64,000 nucleotides of DNA from JALHSW01 sp963720675 (GTDB taxonomy: Bacteria > Actinomycetota > Acidimicrobiia > IMCC26256 > PALSA-555). The notes beneath the pieces were generated by a model. It was not told where the DNA came from. It was given only the letters and a program-made list of their open reading frames with translations, and did no database searches. Position 1 is the stretch's first letter. Each line of letters starts with the position of its first letter. Below, one piece after another: positions 54,896-63,577 of this stretch. Where the stretch lies: NCBI GenBank assembly GCA_963720675.1, contig CAVRGH010000010.1:1054001-1118000 (forward strand), written 5' to 3'. A program made the position numbers and the translations under genes.

Positions 54896-55026
54896 ACGCG
54901 CGTACCCTGCGGGCATCGCCGCGCAGGTCCGCAGGAGACGGCGGCGGATTGCGGCGGAAACCTTCCTCTCATAGGGTGCAAACCAAATATTCGCCAGAGC
55001 CCGCTGTGGCCGTGCGAAGGGGTGGC

Positions 55027-56242
55027 ATGCAGGACGTGCTGGCAGGGATCCGGGTCGTCGAGGTGGCGGCGTGGACCTTCGTGCCGATCTCGGGGGCGGT
55101 GCTCGCGGAGTGGGGCGCCGACGTGATCAAGATCGAGCACCCTGCGAGTGGCGACCCCCAACGGGGCCTGGTGTCCTCCGGCCTGATCCCGGGTGACTCG
55201 GGCGTCAACTTCATGTTCGAGGTGCCGAACCGCGGCAAGCGCTCGGTCGGTCTCGACCTCTCCTCGGACGGTGGACGCGAGCTGCTCTACCGCCTGGTGG
55301 AGACGGCCGACGTCTTCGTCACCAACCACCTCCCGGACGTGCGCGAGCGCCTGGGCATCGACCTCGAACAGATCCGCGCCCGAAACCCGAAGGTGATCTA
55401 CGTGCGCGGCTCGGCGCGCGGGCCAGCGCGGGCCCGAGGCGGGCCGCGGCGGGTTCGACGGCGCGTCGTACTGGGCGCGCGGTGGTCTTGCCATGACGTT
55501 CAAGGAGCCGAAGGCCGAGTGGCCGGTCGACCAGCGCCCGGCATTCGGCGACGTCCTCGGTGGCCTCACGATCGCAGGTGGCATCGCCGCCGCGCTCGTG
55601 CGTCGCGAGCGCACCGGGAATCCTTCGGTGGTCGACGTGTCGCTGCTCGCGATGGGGTTGTGGAGCCTCGCTCCGGAGGTGACCTCGGCGAAGCTCTACG
55701 AAGGCATCGACCTCCCGTCATTCGATCGCGACTCGACCCCGAACCCGCTCGTCGGCACCTACCCGACCCAGGACGGGCGCTTCGTCACGATCGTGCTCCT
55801 GCAGTCCGACCGCTACTGGCCCGACTTGTGCGCGCACCTCGAGCGCCCGGATCTTCTCGAGGATCCACGCTTCGCCGATGCCGCCGCGCGGTACGAGCAT
55901 CGACGCGAGTGCATCGAGGTTCTCCGCGACGTCTTCCGGACCCGGACCTACGAGGACTGGTGCGAGCGGCTCGGGACGCTACGCGGCGTGTGGGCGCCGT
56001 TGCAGACCCCGCTCGAGGTGCACGACGACCCGCAAGTCGTGGCGAACGGGTACCTCGAGACGCTCACCACCTCGACCGGCGCCGACTTCGCCCTGCCGGC
56101 GAACCCGGTGCAGTTCGACGAGACCGCGCCGTCGGTTCGAGGAGCGCCCGAGCACGGCGAGCACACCGACGAGGTCCTGCTGGAGCTCGGACTCACCTAT
56201 GACGAGATCATCGAGCACAAGGTCACGGGAGCAGTGCTGTGA
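55027..56242 (+). CDS. Class III CoA-transferase (CaiB/BaiF family, one frameshift)
   Basis: About 404 residues. N-terminus G-I-R-V-V-E-V-A-A-W-T-F-V-P and W-G-A-D-V-I-K-I-E, then N-R-G-K-R-S-V-G-L-D-L; the middle has the F-D-G-A-S-Y-W-A-R-G-G segment that contains the expected catalytic Asp. An extra G near 55425, in a GC-rich run, breaks the frame. The C-terminal half (from M-T-F-K-E-P) is intact. The family exchanges CoA between acyl-CoA and acids; an alpha-methylacyl-CoA racemase is the alternative. The TGA overlaps the GTG of the P450 downstream. Confidence 0.82.
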
Positions 56243-57507
56243 GCGACTTCGAGGCCATCGACTTCTTCCGCGGCGATGAGGTGATCGCCGACCCGTACCC
56301 CTACTTCGACGACCTCCGCGCTCGTTGCCCCGTGCAGCGCGAAGCGCACCACGACGTCGTCATGGTCACGGGGTACGAGGAGGCCCTCGCGGTGTACCAC
56401 GACACCGAGCGCTTCTCCGCGTGCAACTCGGTCAGTGGACCGTTCCCCGGGTTCCCCGTCCCGTTGGAGGGCGACGACGTCAGCGTGCTCATCGAGCAGC
56501 ACCGTGCCGAGCTGCCGATGCACGACCAGCTCATCACCTTCGATCCGCCACTGCACACGCAGCACCGCGCGTTGCTCATGCGCCTCCTCACGCCAAAGCG
56601 TCTCAAGGAGAACGAGGCGTTCATGTGGCGACTCGCCGATCGGCAGATCGACGAGTTCGTGGCGAACGGGCGCTGCGAGTTCATCCGCGAGTTCGCCGGA
56701 CCCTTCACCATGCTCGTCATCGCCGACCTGCTCGGGGTCCCCGAGGAGGACCACGCCACGTTCCGTGCCCAGCTCGGCGGGGGCGACCGCGCGGTCGGGA
56801 GCACCGAGCAGGAGATGGCCCAAAACCCGCTCGAGTTCCTGTACCAGCAGTTCAGCCGGTACGTCGAGGACCGTCGGCGGACACCGCGTGACGATGTCCT
56901 GACCAGCATGGCGACCGCCACGTTCCCCGACGGCTCCACCCCGGAGGTCATCGACGTGGTGCGCGTCGCCGCGAACCTCTTCGCGGCGGGACAGGAGACG
57001 ACCGTCCGTCTCCTCGGAACCGCCCTCATGCTCATCGCGGAACGGCCCGATCTCCAACAGCTCCTGCGCGACGACCGCAGTCGCATCCCGAACTTCATCG
57101 AGGAGACCCTGCGCTTCGAGAGCCCGGTCAAGGGCGACTTCCGCCTGTCGAGGGTTCCGACGACGGTTGGTGGCGTCGACCTACCGGCCGGCACGACCGT
57201 GATGGTGCTCAACGGCGCAGCAAACCGAGACCCACGCGTGTTCGAGCACCCCGGGGAGTTCCGCGTCGATCGCGAGAACGCACGCCAGCACGTCGCGTTC
57301 GGGCACGGCGCGCACTTCTGCCCCGGCGCGTCGCTCGCCCGGGCCGAGACCGTGGTCAGCATCGAGCGCGTGCTCGACCACATGGCCGACATCAAGATCT
57401 CGGAGGACGCCCACGGGCCTGCGGACGCCCGCCGCTACGACTACGTCCCGACGTTCATCCTGCGTGGCCTCCGCGAGCTGCACCTCGAGTTCACCCCGGT
57501 CGGCTGA
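56239..57507 (+). CDS. Cytochrome P450
   Basis: Complete 422-residue P450. I-helix F-A-A-G-Q-E-T-T-V-R, K-helix E-E-T-L-R-F, haem loop F-G-H-G-A-H-F-C-P-G with Cys at about residue 361, C-terminal R-G-L-R-E-L-H-L-E-F-T-P. It belongs to a paralogue trio with 46515-47812 and 60804-62082, recognised by the shared I-D-F-F start, the M-W-R-L-A-D-R-Q segment and the G-P-x-D-A-R-R-Y motif. GTG start overlaps the CoA-transferase stop. Gln in the A-G-Q-E-T motif, instead of the usual Asn or Asp neighbour, is common to the trio. Confidence 0.9.
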   Translation: MSDFEAIDFFRGDEVIADPYPYFDDLRARCPVQREAHHDVVMVTGYEEALAVYHDTERFSACNSVSGPFPGFPVPLEGDDVSVLIEQHRAELPMHDQLITFDPPLHTQHRALLMRLLTPKRLKENEAFMWRLADRQIDEFVANGRCEFIREFAGPFTMLVIADLLGVPEEDHATFRAQLGGGDRAVGSTEQEMAQNPLEFLYQQFSRYVEDRRRTPRDDVLTSMATATFPDGSTPEVIDVVRVAANLFAAGQETTVRLLGTALMLIAERPDLQQLLRDDRSRIPNFIEETLRFESPVKGDFRLSRVPTTVGGVDLPAGTTVMVLNGAANRDPRVFEHPGEFRVDRENARQHVAFGHGAHFCPGASLARAETVVSIERVLDHMADIKISEDAHGPADARRYDYVPTFILRGLRELHLEFTPVG

Positions 57508-57532
57508 GCATCGCGGCGACGAAGGAGACGAC

Positions 57533-58252
57533 ATGGCGACGTACGTGCTGGTGCACGGGGGCGGGCACGGCGGCTGGTGCTACCAGCACGTGGCGCGAAT
57601 CCTGCGGACAGCCGGGCACGAGGTGCACACGCCGAGCCTGACCGGCCTCGGCGAACGGTCGCACCTGCTCGGCGCCGATGTCGACCTCGAGATGCACATC
57701 GCGGATGTCGTCGAGCTCCTCCACTACGAGGATCTGCACGACGTGATCCTCGTCGGGCACAGCTACGGCGGGATGGTGATCACCGGCGTGGCCGACCGGG
57801 CCGCCGACCGCATCGGTGACCTGGTCTACCTGGACGCGGCCAACCCCCGCAACGGCCAGTCCCTCGTCGACGTCGCCGGCCCGATGATCGAGATGACCCG
57901 GCCGGCGGGTGCCGTCGTCGACGGGGTGGAGCTCGTGCTCCTCCCCACACCCGACGCCGGCGCGTTCTACGGCGTCACCGATCCCTGCGACCTCGCCTGG
58001 ATGGCGGATCGGCTCACCCCTCATCCCTGGAGGTGCTTCGAGCAGCCGCTGGAGCTCACGAACGAGGCGGCGCTCTGGGCGATTCCGCAGGCCCACATCG
58101 TGTGCACGTCGACCCTGGCGACGCGCGACGTCGACCTGATGGATCGGGCGCGCGACTCCGGTCGGCTCTGGGCCATCGACACCGGTCACGACCTGATGAT
58201 CACCGAACCACAGGCCGTGGCCGACGCGCTGCTCGAGCTCGCAGCGACCTAG
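57533..58252 (+). CDS. Alpha/beta hydrolase, methylesterase/hydroxynitrile-lyase-like
   Basis: 239-residue small alpha/beta hydrolase, intact. It opens V-L-V-H-G-G-G-H-G-G-W-C-Y (oxyanion loop), has the nucleophile elbow G-H-S-Y-G-G and the catalytic His in D-T-G-H-D. The pattern matches salicylate-type methylesterases and related lyases. A Shine-Dalgarno GAAGGAGACG precedes the ATG at 57533. It lies 25 bp after the P450, so ester cleavage after oxidation is a plausible pairing. A terminator hairpin follows. Confidence 0.85.
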   Translation: MATYVLVHGGGHGGWCYQHVARILRTAGHEVHTPSLTGLGERSHLLGADVDLEMHIADVVELLHYEDLHDVILVGHSYGGMVITGVADRAADRIGDLVYLDAANPRNGQSLVDVAGPMIEMTRPAGAVVDGVELVLLPTPDAGAFYGVTDPCDLAWMADRLTPHPWRCFEQPLELTNEAALWAIPQAHIVCTSTLATRDVDLMDRARDSGRLWAIDTGHDLMITEPQAVADALLELAAT

Positions 58253-58289
58253 CCCGAGCTCGGCGGGCGGACCGCCTCGCATCCTCTCT

Positions 58290-58336
58290 ATGGGCGCTTC
58301 CAACCCTGGGGGGAAGCCAGTCGCGGAAGCGCCCAT
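58290..58336. terminator. Bidirectional terminator hairpin
   Basis: ATGGGCGCTTCC (58290-58301) and GGAAGCGCCCAT (58325-58336) form a perfect 12-bp stem with a 23-nt loop in the 123-bp gap between the convergent esterase (+) and P450 (-) genes. No T-run is present. Confidence 0.6.
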
Positions 58337-58375
58337 GGGGAGGACACGGAGCCGGCGAGCGGTCGGGCCGGTGGG

Positions 58376-59602
58376 CTAGGCCATGCGGTACCGGAGCGGT
58401 AGGTGCTTGATGCTCCCGTTGACCATCGAGTTGAGGCGCTCCACCGGCCCCGCCACCTCGAATCCCTCCAGCCGTGCGAGCAGGTGCCGGAAGATCGTCT
58501 CGAGCTCGACCCGGGCGGCGTGCGCGCCCATGCAGAAGTGCTCACCGAACCCGAAGGCGAGATGCGGGTTCGGGCGCCGATCGACCCGGAACGCGAAGGG
58601 ATCCTCGAAGACGTCCTCGTCACGGTTTGCCGACGCGTAGTAGAGCGCGAGCTGCTCGCCGGCGCGGATCTCGATCCCGCGCACCTCACAGTCCTCGGTC
58701 GCGGTTCGGGTGAAGTGGCTGATCGGGCTGACCCAGCGCAGGATCTCTTCCACCGCGTCCGGAAGCAGCTCGGGGTGAGCGCGCAGCTGCTCCCACTGGT
58801 CGCGGTGCTCGCAGAACGCGAGGAGCCCCCCGCTGACCGCGTTGCGCGTGGTCTCGTTGCCCGCCTCGACGAGCAGCTCGCAGTACGAGACGAGCTGCTC
58901 CTCGTCGAGCGGCGCCCCGTCGATCTCGCCGCGGATCAGCTCGCTCACGAGATCGTCCTGGAGGTCCTTTCGACGCTGCTCGATCAAGGCCCGGAAGTAG
59001 GCGTGCAGCTCGCCGCGCGCCCGCTTGCTGGTCTGACCCGGGCTCTCGCCGGGGCGCCGGTACTCCGGATCGTCCTTGCCGATCACCTCGTTGGTCCAGC
59101 GGAACAGCAGCGCCCAGTCGCTGCTCGGCACACCGAGCACCCACGCCACCACTCCGAGCGGGAAGGGCGCCGCGATGCGCTCGACGAAGTCGAACTCGCC
59201 CGATGCACCGGCCGGCGCCGCCTCGTCGAGGATCTCGATTGCGATCCGCTCGATGTCGTCGCGCTGGCTCCGAACGGCGCGGGGGGTGAAGCGGCGGTTC
59301 GCGACGCGGCGGACCGGAGCGTGCCGCGGGGGATCGAGCATGACGACCATCTCCGAGGGAGGGAACACGACACCCGCCGGTCGCAAGGTGATCCCCTGCG
59401 CGCTCGAGAAGCGCAGCGGCTGCTTCGAGATCTCCAGGACGTCGGCGTGCTTCGTGATCGCCCAGAACGGTTCGTACCCGGGAGGCGCGAAGTGAGCGAC
59501 CGGTTCCTCCGCCCGCATCCGCTTCCACAGGTCGTGCGGGTACCCGACGTGCGCGTAGCGATCCGAGTCGACGAGCTCGATCGCGTCGGTCTCGGCGCTC
59601 AT
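58376..59602 (-). CDS. Cytochrome P450 (CYP125/142-like in style)
   Basis: Complete 408-residue P450. I-helix V-E-A-G-N-E-T-T-R, K-helix E-E-I-L-R-W, haem loop F-G-F-G-E-H-F-C-M-G with Cys at about residue 357. The tail N-S-M-V-N-G-S-I-K-H-L-P-L-R-Y resembles sterol side-chain P450s such as CYP125/CYP142, but only a search can decide. Its ATG overlaps the ACAD stop (ATGA). It is the last gene of a P450-ACAD-P450 operon running from 62082. Confidence 0.9.
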   Translation of the reverse strand: MSAETDAIELVDSDRYAHVGYPHDLWKRMRAEEPVAHFAPPGYEPFWAITKHADVLEISKQPLRFSSAQGITLRPAGVVFPPSEMVVMLDPPRHAPVRRVANRRFTPRAVRSQRDDIERIAIEILDEAAPAGASGEFDFVERIAAPFPLGVVAWVLGVPSSDWALLFRWTNEVIGKDDPEYRRPGESPGQTSKRARGELHAYFRALIEQRRKDLQDDLVSELIRGEIDGAPLDEEQLVSYCELLVEAGNETTRNAVSGGLLAFCEHRDQWEQLRAHPELLPDAVEEILRWVSPISHFTRTATEDCEVRGIEIRAGEQLALYYASANRDEDVFEDPFAFRVDRRPNPHLAFGFGEHFCMGAHAARVELETIFRHLLARLEGFEVAGPVERLNSMVNGSIKHLPLRYRMA

Positions 59603-60807
59603 CGGGCCTTCGGCTCCCGCGGCAGGCCGAGCAAGTGCTCGCCGATGATGTTGCGCTGGATCTCGCTGGTCCCGCCCATGATCGAGTTCGCACGCGATGC
59701 CAGCAGACCGAGCATCCAGCGCCCCCCGTCGAGCGCCTGCACGTCGTCGGGCCCGAGCAGCGCGTCGGGACCCAGCACCGCGACCGCCGTGTCGGAGACA
59801 CGCTGGCTCATCCCGGCCCAGAACAGCTTCACGAGGCTCGACTCGGGACCGATGTCCTCACCACGAGTGAGGCGCGCCAGCGTGCGCTGGTTGTGCAGGC
59901 GGAAGATCTCGACCTCGATCCAGGCCTGCGCGAGCCGCTGCCGCACGAGCGGATCGACGAGCCGCCCGCGTCGCGCACACGCCTTCGTCAACAGGTCCAT
60001 CGCCACCTCGTGGAGCACCTGCTCCTTCCACACGAACGAAGCACCGCGCTCGTTCGCGAGCGTCGTGTTCGCGACGCGCCAACCCCCGTGTTCCGGTCCG
60101 ATCAAGTGCTCGACAGGGATCTCGACCCCGTCGAAGAAGACCTCGTTGAACTCGCTCTCTCCGGTGATCTGACGGAGTGGGCGGACCTCTACGCCGAGCG
60201 CCGTCATCGGGACCGCGAGCATCGAGATCCCTTGGTGCAACGGAGCGGCCGGGTCCGTACGCACCAATGCGATGCCCCAGTCGGCGAAGCGTGCGTACGA
60301 CGACCACACCTTCTGCCCGGTCACCACGTAGTGATCCCCGCGCTTCTCGGCGCGGGTCGAAAGGCCGGCGAGATCGCTCCCGGCGTCTGGCTCACTGAAC
60401 AGCTGGCACCAGACGTCGTCGCCGGACAGGATCCGCCGCATCCACTGCCGGCGTTGCTGCTCGGTGCCGTGCGCCATCAACGTAGGTCCGACGAGGCTGA
60501 TGCCGGCGCGCCCCAGGAGCGGGGGTGCATCCGCGCGTGCGAGCTCCTCGTTGTAGATCGCGAGCTGGGCCAGGGATGCGCCGCGCCCGCCGTACTCGAC
60601 CGGCCAATGGATCCCGACCCAGTGCCCGGCGTCGAGCGTCCGCTGCCAGTCGCGCAGGATCTCGGCCTCACCGGGGGTCGAGGCGACGGCAACATCTGGT
60701 GGCGGATGTTCGAGCAGCCACCCGCGCAGCTCGTCGCGGAACTGCTCGTCACCGGGCGCTGCGGCGCCCCGGAGCTCCGCGGCACTCGCGTGCTCGAGCA
60801 ACGTCAT
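59599..60807 (-). CDS. Acyl-CoA dehydrogenase
   Basis: 402-residue acyl-CoA dehydrogenase, intact. It has W-C-Q-L-F-S-E-P-D-A-G-S-D-L, K-V-W-S-S-Y-A-R-F-A-D-W and I-M-G-G-T-S-E-I-Q-R-N. It resembles the large subunits at 28618 and 30594 but has no small partner beside it. Both ends overlap neighbours by 4 bp (P450 upstream and downstream), an obligate translational coupling of two hydroxylases with one dehydrogenase. Confidence 0.9.
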   Translation of the reverse strand: MTLLEHASAAELRGAAAPGDEQFRDELRGWLLEHPPPDVAVASTPGEAEILRDWQRTLDAGHWVGIHWPVEYGGRGASLAQLAIYNEELARADAPPLLGRAGISLVGPTLMAHGTEQQRRQWMRRILSGDDVWCQLFSEPDAGSDLAGLSTRAEKRGDHYVVTGQKVWSSYARFADWGIALVRTDPAAPLHQGISMLAVPMTALGVEVRPLRQITGESEFNEVFFDGVEIPVEHLIGPEHGGWRVANTTLANERGASFVWKEQVLHEVAMDLLTKACARRGRLVDPLVRQRLAQAWIEVEIFRLHNQRTLARLTRGEDIGPESSLVKLFWAGMSQRVSDTAVAVLGPDALLGPDDVQALDGGRWMLGLLASRANSIMGGTSEIQRNIIGEHLLGLPREPKAR

Positions 60808-62082
60808 CCGGCGATCGGGGTGAACTGGACGTGGAGCTCCTCCAGGCCGCGGAGCATGTAGATCGGCGTGTACTCGTAGCGGCGGGCATCGGCGGGGCCG
60901 TGCGCGGCCTCGGAGATCCGGATTTCCGCCATCCGGACGAGGAGGCGCTCGAAGCTCACGACCGCCTCGGCCCGCGCGAGCGGCGAGCCGGCGCAGGTGT
61001 GGATGCCGAACCCGAAGCCGAGGTGCTGGCGGCCGTTCACCCGGTCGAGACGGAACTCGTCCGGGTGATCGAAGTGGCGTGGGTCGCGGTTCGCAGCGCC
61101 GTTGAACACCATCATGGTGGTCCCGGCCGGGATGTCGACCCCACCGACCGTCGTGGACACGCGCGCCAGCCGGAAGTCGCTCTGGATCGGACTCTCGAGC
61201 CGCAGGCACTCCTCGACGAAGGCCGGGATGAGCTGGCGATCGTCGCGCAGCTGCTGCTGCAGCTCGGGCCGCTCGGCGACGAGCTGGAGCCCCGGTGCTC
61301 AAGAGGCGGGCGGTGGTCTCCTGGCCGGCCGCAAAGAGGTTCGACGCGATCAGCATGATGTCGTGGACCTCGGGCAGTGAGCCGTCGGGGAAGGTCGCGG
61401 TGGCAAGGCTCGTCATGACGTCGTCGCGGGGCTCGCGCCGTCGCTCTTCGATGTATGCGGCGAACCGCTCGTAGAGGAACTCCAACGGCTTGTGCGCCAT
61501 CTTGTTCTCGCCGCGCGCAACCGGGCGCCGGTCGCCCTGGAGCTCCTCGAGGAAGGTGGCGTGATCGGCCTCCGGGACACCGAGCAGATCGGCGATCACC
61601 AGGAGGGTGAACGGACCCGCGTACTCGTGCACGAACTCGCACTCACTCCGAGCGAGGAACTCGTCGATCTGCCGATCGGCGAGTCGCCACATGAACTCCT
61701 CGTTCTCCTTGAGACGCTTCGGAGTGATCAGCCGCATCAACAGGGCGCGGTGTGCGGTGTGCTTCGGCGGATCGAACGTCGGCATCTGGTCGCTGAACGG
61801 CAGACCGTCGCGGTACTCGTCGATGATGGCGCTGATGTCGTCGCCCACGAACGGGACCGGGAACTCCCCCATGGGCCCGGCCACGGCATTGCACGACGAG
61901 AACGTCTCGGGATCGTTGTAGACCGCGATCGCCTCCTCGAACCCCGTGACCATGACCACGCCCCGGTGCGGCTCCCGCCAGACCGGACCGTGCCCGCGCA
62001 GGTACTCGTAGTACGGGTACGGGTCCTGGTAGAGCGCTTTCGCTCGGAAGAAGTCGATCGTGTCGAAGTCGGAACTGCTCAC
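60804..62082 (-). CDS. Cytochrome P450 (one frameshift)
   Basis: About 425 residues. Start S-S-S-D-F-D-T-I-D-F-F, I-helix F-A-A-G-Q-E-T-T-A-R, K-helix E-E-C-L-R-L, haem loop F-G-F-G-I-H-T-C-A-G. An extra G in a G-run near 61295 breaks the frame between R-L-L-S-T-G and L-Q-L-V-A-E-R-P. Third member of the paralogue trio. GTG start at 62082. It follows the TetR gene by 23 bp on the same strand, so it may be co-transcribed with it and regulated through the 63440 operator. Confidence 0.87.
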
Positions 62083-62105
62083 TGAGTGCTCCAGTCAGTA
62101 CCGGG

Positions 62106-63416
62106 TCAGCGACCGAGGAGTCCGCGCTCGATGATGAGTGCCGCGGCTTCGATCTCGGCCGGCCTGCGTTGCCGTGCGCCGAACACGCCGAGCAGGGCCA
62201 CCATGACGATCGCTTCGAGGTCGACGTCACCGAACCCTCGCGGTCGGAGGTTGCGAGCCATGCGCCGCCGGCCCCAGTCCAGCAGCGGCGCGGACTCCGA
62301 CCGGATGGCCGGGTCCTGCAGCGACGCGTCCACCCAGACGCGCAGCATGACCGCCTCGTTGGCCTGCGCGGCGTGGTAGCGGCGCAGCCACCGCCGCAGG
62401 GCGCTCTTGCCCCTCGATCCCTCGAGCGTGCACAGGTCGGGCATCTCGATCACCGCGGTGCCCACTCCCTGCACCGCCCGCGCCGTCAGGATGCGAGCGA
62501 GCTCTTCCTTGTTCTTGAAGTAGCGGTAGAACGCGCCGTGGGAGACGCCGGCCGCGGCGACGAGGTCGTCGACGCGCGTCGAGTGGAAGCCGCGTTCGAG
62601 GAAGACGTCGCGTCCCGTCGCGACCAGCGCACTGAACGCGACATTGGCTTCGACCTCGGAGTCGCGCGCGTCAGCAGTCCGGAGTAGCGCACCGAGCTCG
62701 GGACCGAGCGCGAGTGGAGGCGGCGTCGGCCCCCCGGCCGCGTGCACGTTCACCTCGGGGCGGATCCCGAACAGCGCGCGATGCAACACATCGGTGACCG
62801 CGACCTCCAGACGCTCGGTCGGGTACGCGTCGGGCGCGACCGAACGCAGGATCCCGCTCACGTCGAGCGTGTGGTTCAGGCATTCGAGGAGGAACCAGAT
62901 GACGGGATCGAGCTGCCGCGGCGGGAGGGTCGACATCTCCAACCGCGCGTGGATCCTCCCGATCGTCTCCTCACCCGTGTCGCGCGCCATGTCGCCGAGG
63001 ACCTCGTCGCTCTCGACCGAGTGGAAGACCGGCTCGTAGCGCGCGTGGATCTCGGCGTACCGGGCGACCCAGGTGCGCAGCGCCGACCATCCGTCGGCAT
63101 CGGGGGTGAGCCGATCCAGCGCCTCGGTGGAGGCGCTCACCTGTCGGGCCACCTGGCCGGCGAGCTGGCGGACGACCTCTTCCTTGCCGGCGAAGTACTG
63201 GTAGAAGGACACCCGCGAGCACCGGGCGAGCTTCGTGATCCGGTCGATGCTGCACCCGCGGTACCCCGCCTCGCCGAACGCCCGCAGCGCCGCGTCGAGG
63301 ATCCGCTGCTGCGTCCGCTGTCCGCGTGCTCCGACCCGGGGGTTGTCGGAGAACGGGGCGCGCCGAACGACCGAGACGGCGCCGTCCGGGCGCCCGTCGG
63401 TCTCGTCGTCGGCCAT
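62106..63416 (-). CDS. Two-headed TetR-family regulator
   Basis: 436-residue protein made of two complete TetR units in one chain. DNA-binding head 1 spans about residues 34-80 (I-L-D-A-A-L-R-A-F-G-E-A-G-Y and V-S-F-Y-Q-Y-F-A-G-K) and head 2 about 261-307 (G-R-D-V-F-L-E-R-G-F and G-A-F-Y-R-Y-F-K-N-K), each followed by a helical ligand domain. Ordinary TetRs are about 200 residues and dimerise, so this acts like a covalent heterodimer. ATG at 63416 has AAAGGGG upstream. No frame break is seen, so the fusion is genuine. Two copies of TGACRC-N5-GTTAGTT lie upstream. Confidence 0.88.
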   Translation of the reverse strand: MADDETDGRPDGAVSVVRRAPFSDNPRVGARGQRTQQRILDAALRAFGEAGYRGCSIDRITKLARCSRVSFYQYFAGKEEVVRQLAGQVARQVSASTEALDRLTPDADGWSALRTWVARYAEIHARYEPVFHSVESDEVLGDMARDTGEETIGRIHARLEMSTLPPRQLDPVIWFLLECLNHTLDVSGILRSVAPDAYPTERLEVAVTDVLHRALFGIRPEVNVHAAGGPTPPPLALGPELGALLRTADARDSEVEANVAFSALVATGRDVFLERGFHSTRVDDLVAAAGVSHGAFYRYFKNKEELARILTARAVQGVGTAVIEMPDLCTLEGSRGKSALRRWLRRYHAAQANEAVMLRVWVDASLQDPAIRSESAPLLDWGRRRMARNLRPRGFGDVDLEAIVMVALLGVFGARQRRPAEIEAAALIIERGLLGR

Positions 63417-63439
63417 CCGGACCCCTTTCGCCAACGCGA

Positions 63440-63456
63440 TGACACTAGCGTTAGTT
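63440..63456. promoter_or_regulatory. Class III operator, copy 1
   Basis: TGACACTAGCGTTAGTT, 24 bp upstream of the two-headed TetR start. The inner ACTAGCGTTAGT is palindromic at 10 of 12 positions. Confidence 0.55.
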
Positions 63457-63516
63457 GAGAGCGCCCGGCGAGATGCCGCTCCTGCCCGGCAGGGCGGTGC
63501 CAGTGCTACGGTGCGC

Positions 63517-63533
63517 TGACGCAGATGTTAGTT
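63517..63533. promoter_or_regulatory. Class III operator, copy 2
   Basis: TGACGCAGATGTTAGTT matches copy 1 at 12 of 17 positions, including both outer blocks. It lies 44 bp before the amidohydrolase ATG at 63578, so the divergent pair is probably co-regulated. Confidence 0.5.
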
Positions 63534-63577
63534 CCAGGCGTCTGCTCGAAGATGAGGCCGCGCTCGGGGGGTCGCCC

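Noticed and set aside
45000..55500. Horizontally acquired island boundary
   Set aside because: The stretch looks somewhat more GC-rich and error-laden, but there is no integrase, tRNA, transposon or direct repeat at its ends, and its operators continue those of the clean flank at 39-44 kb.
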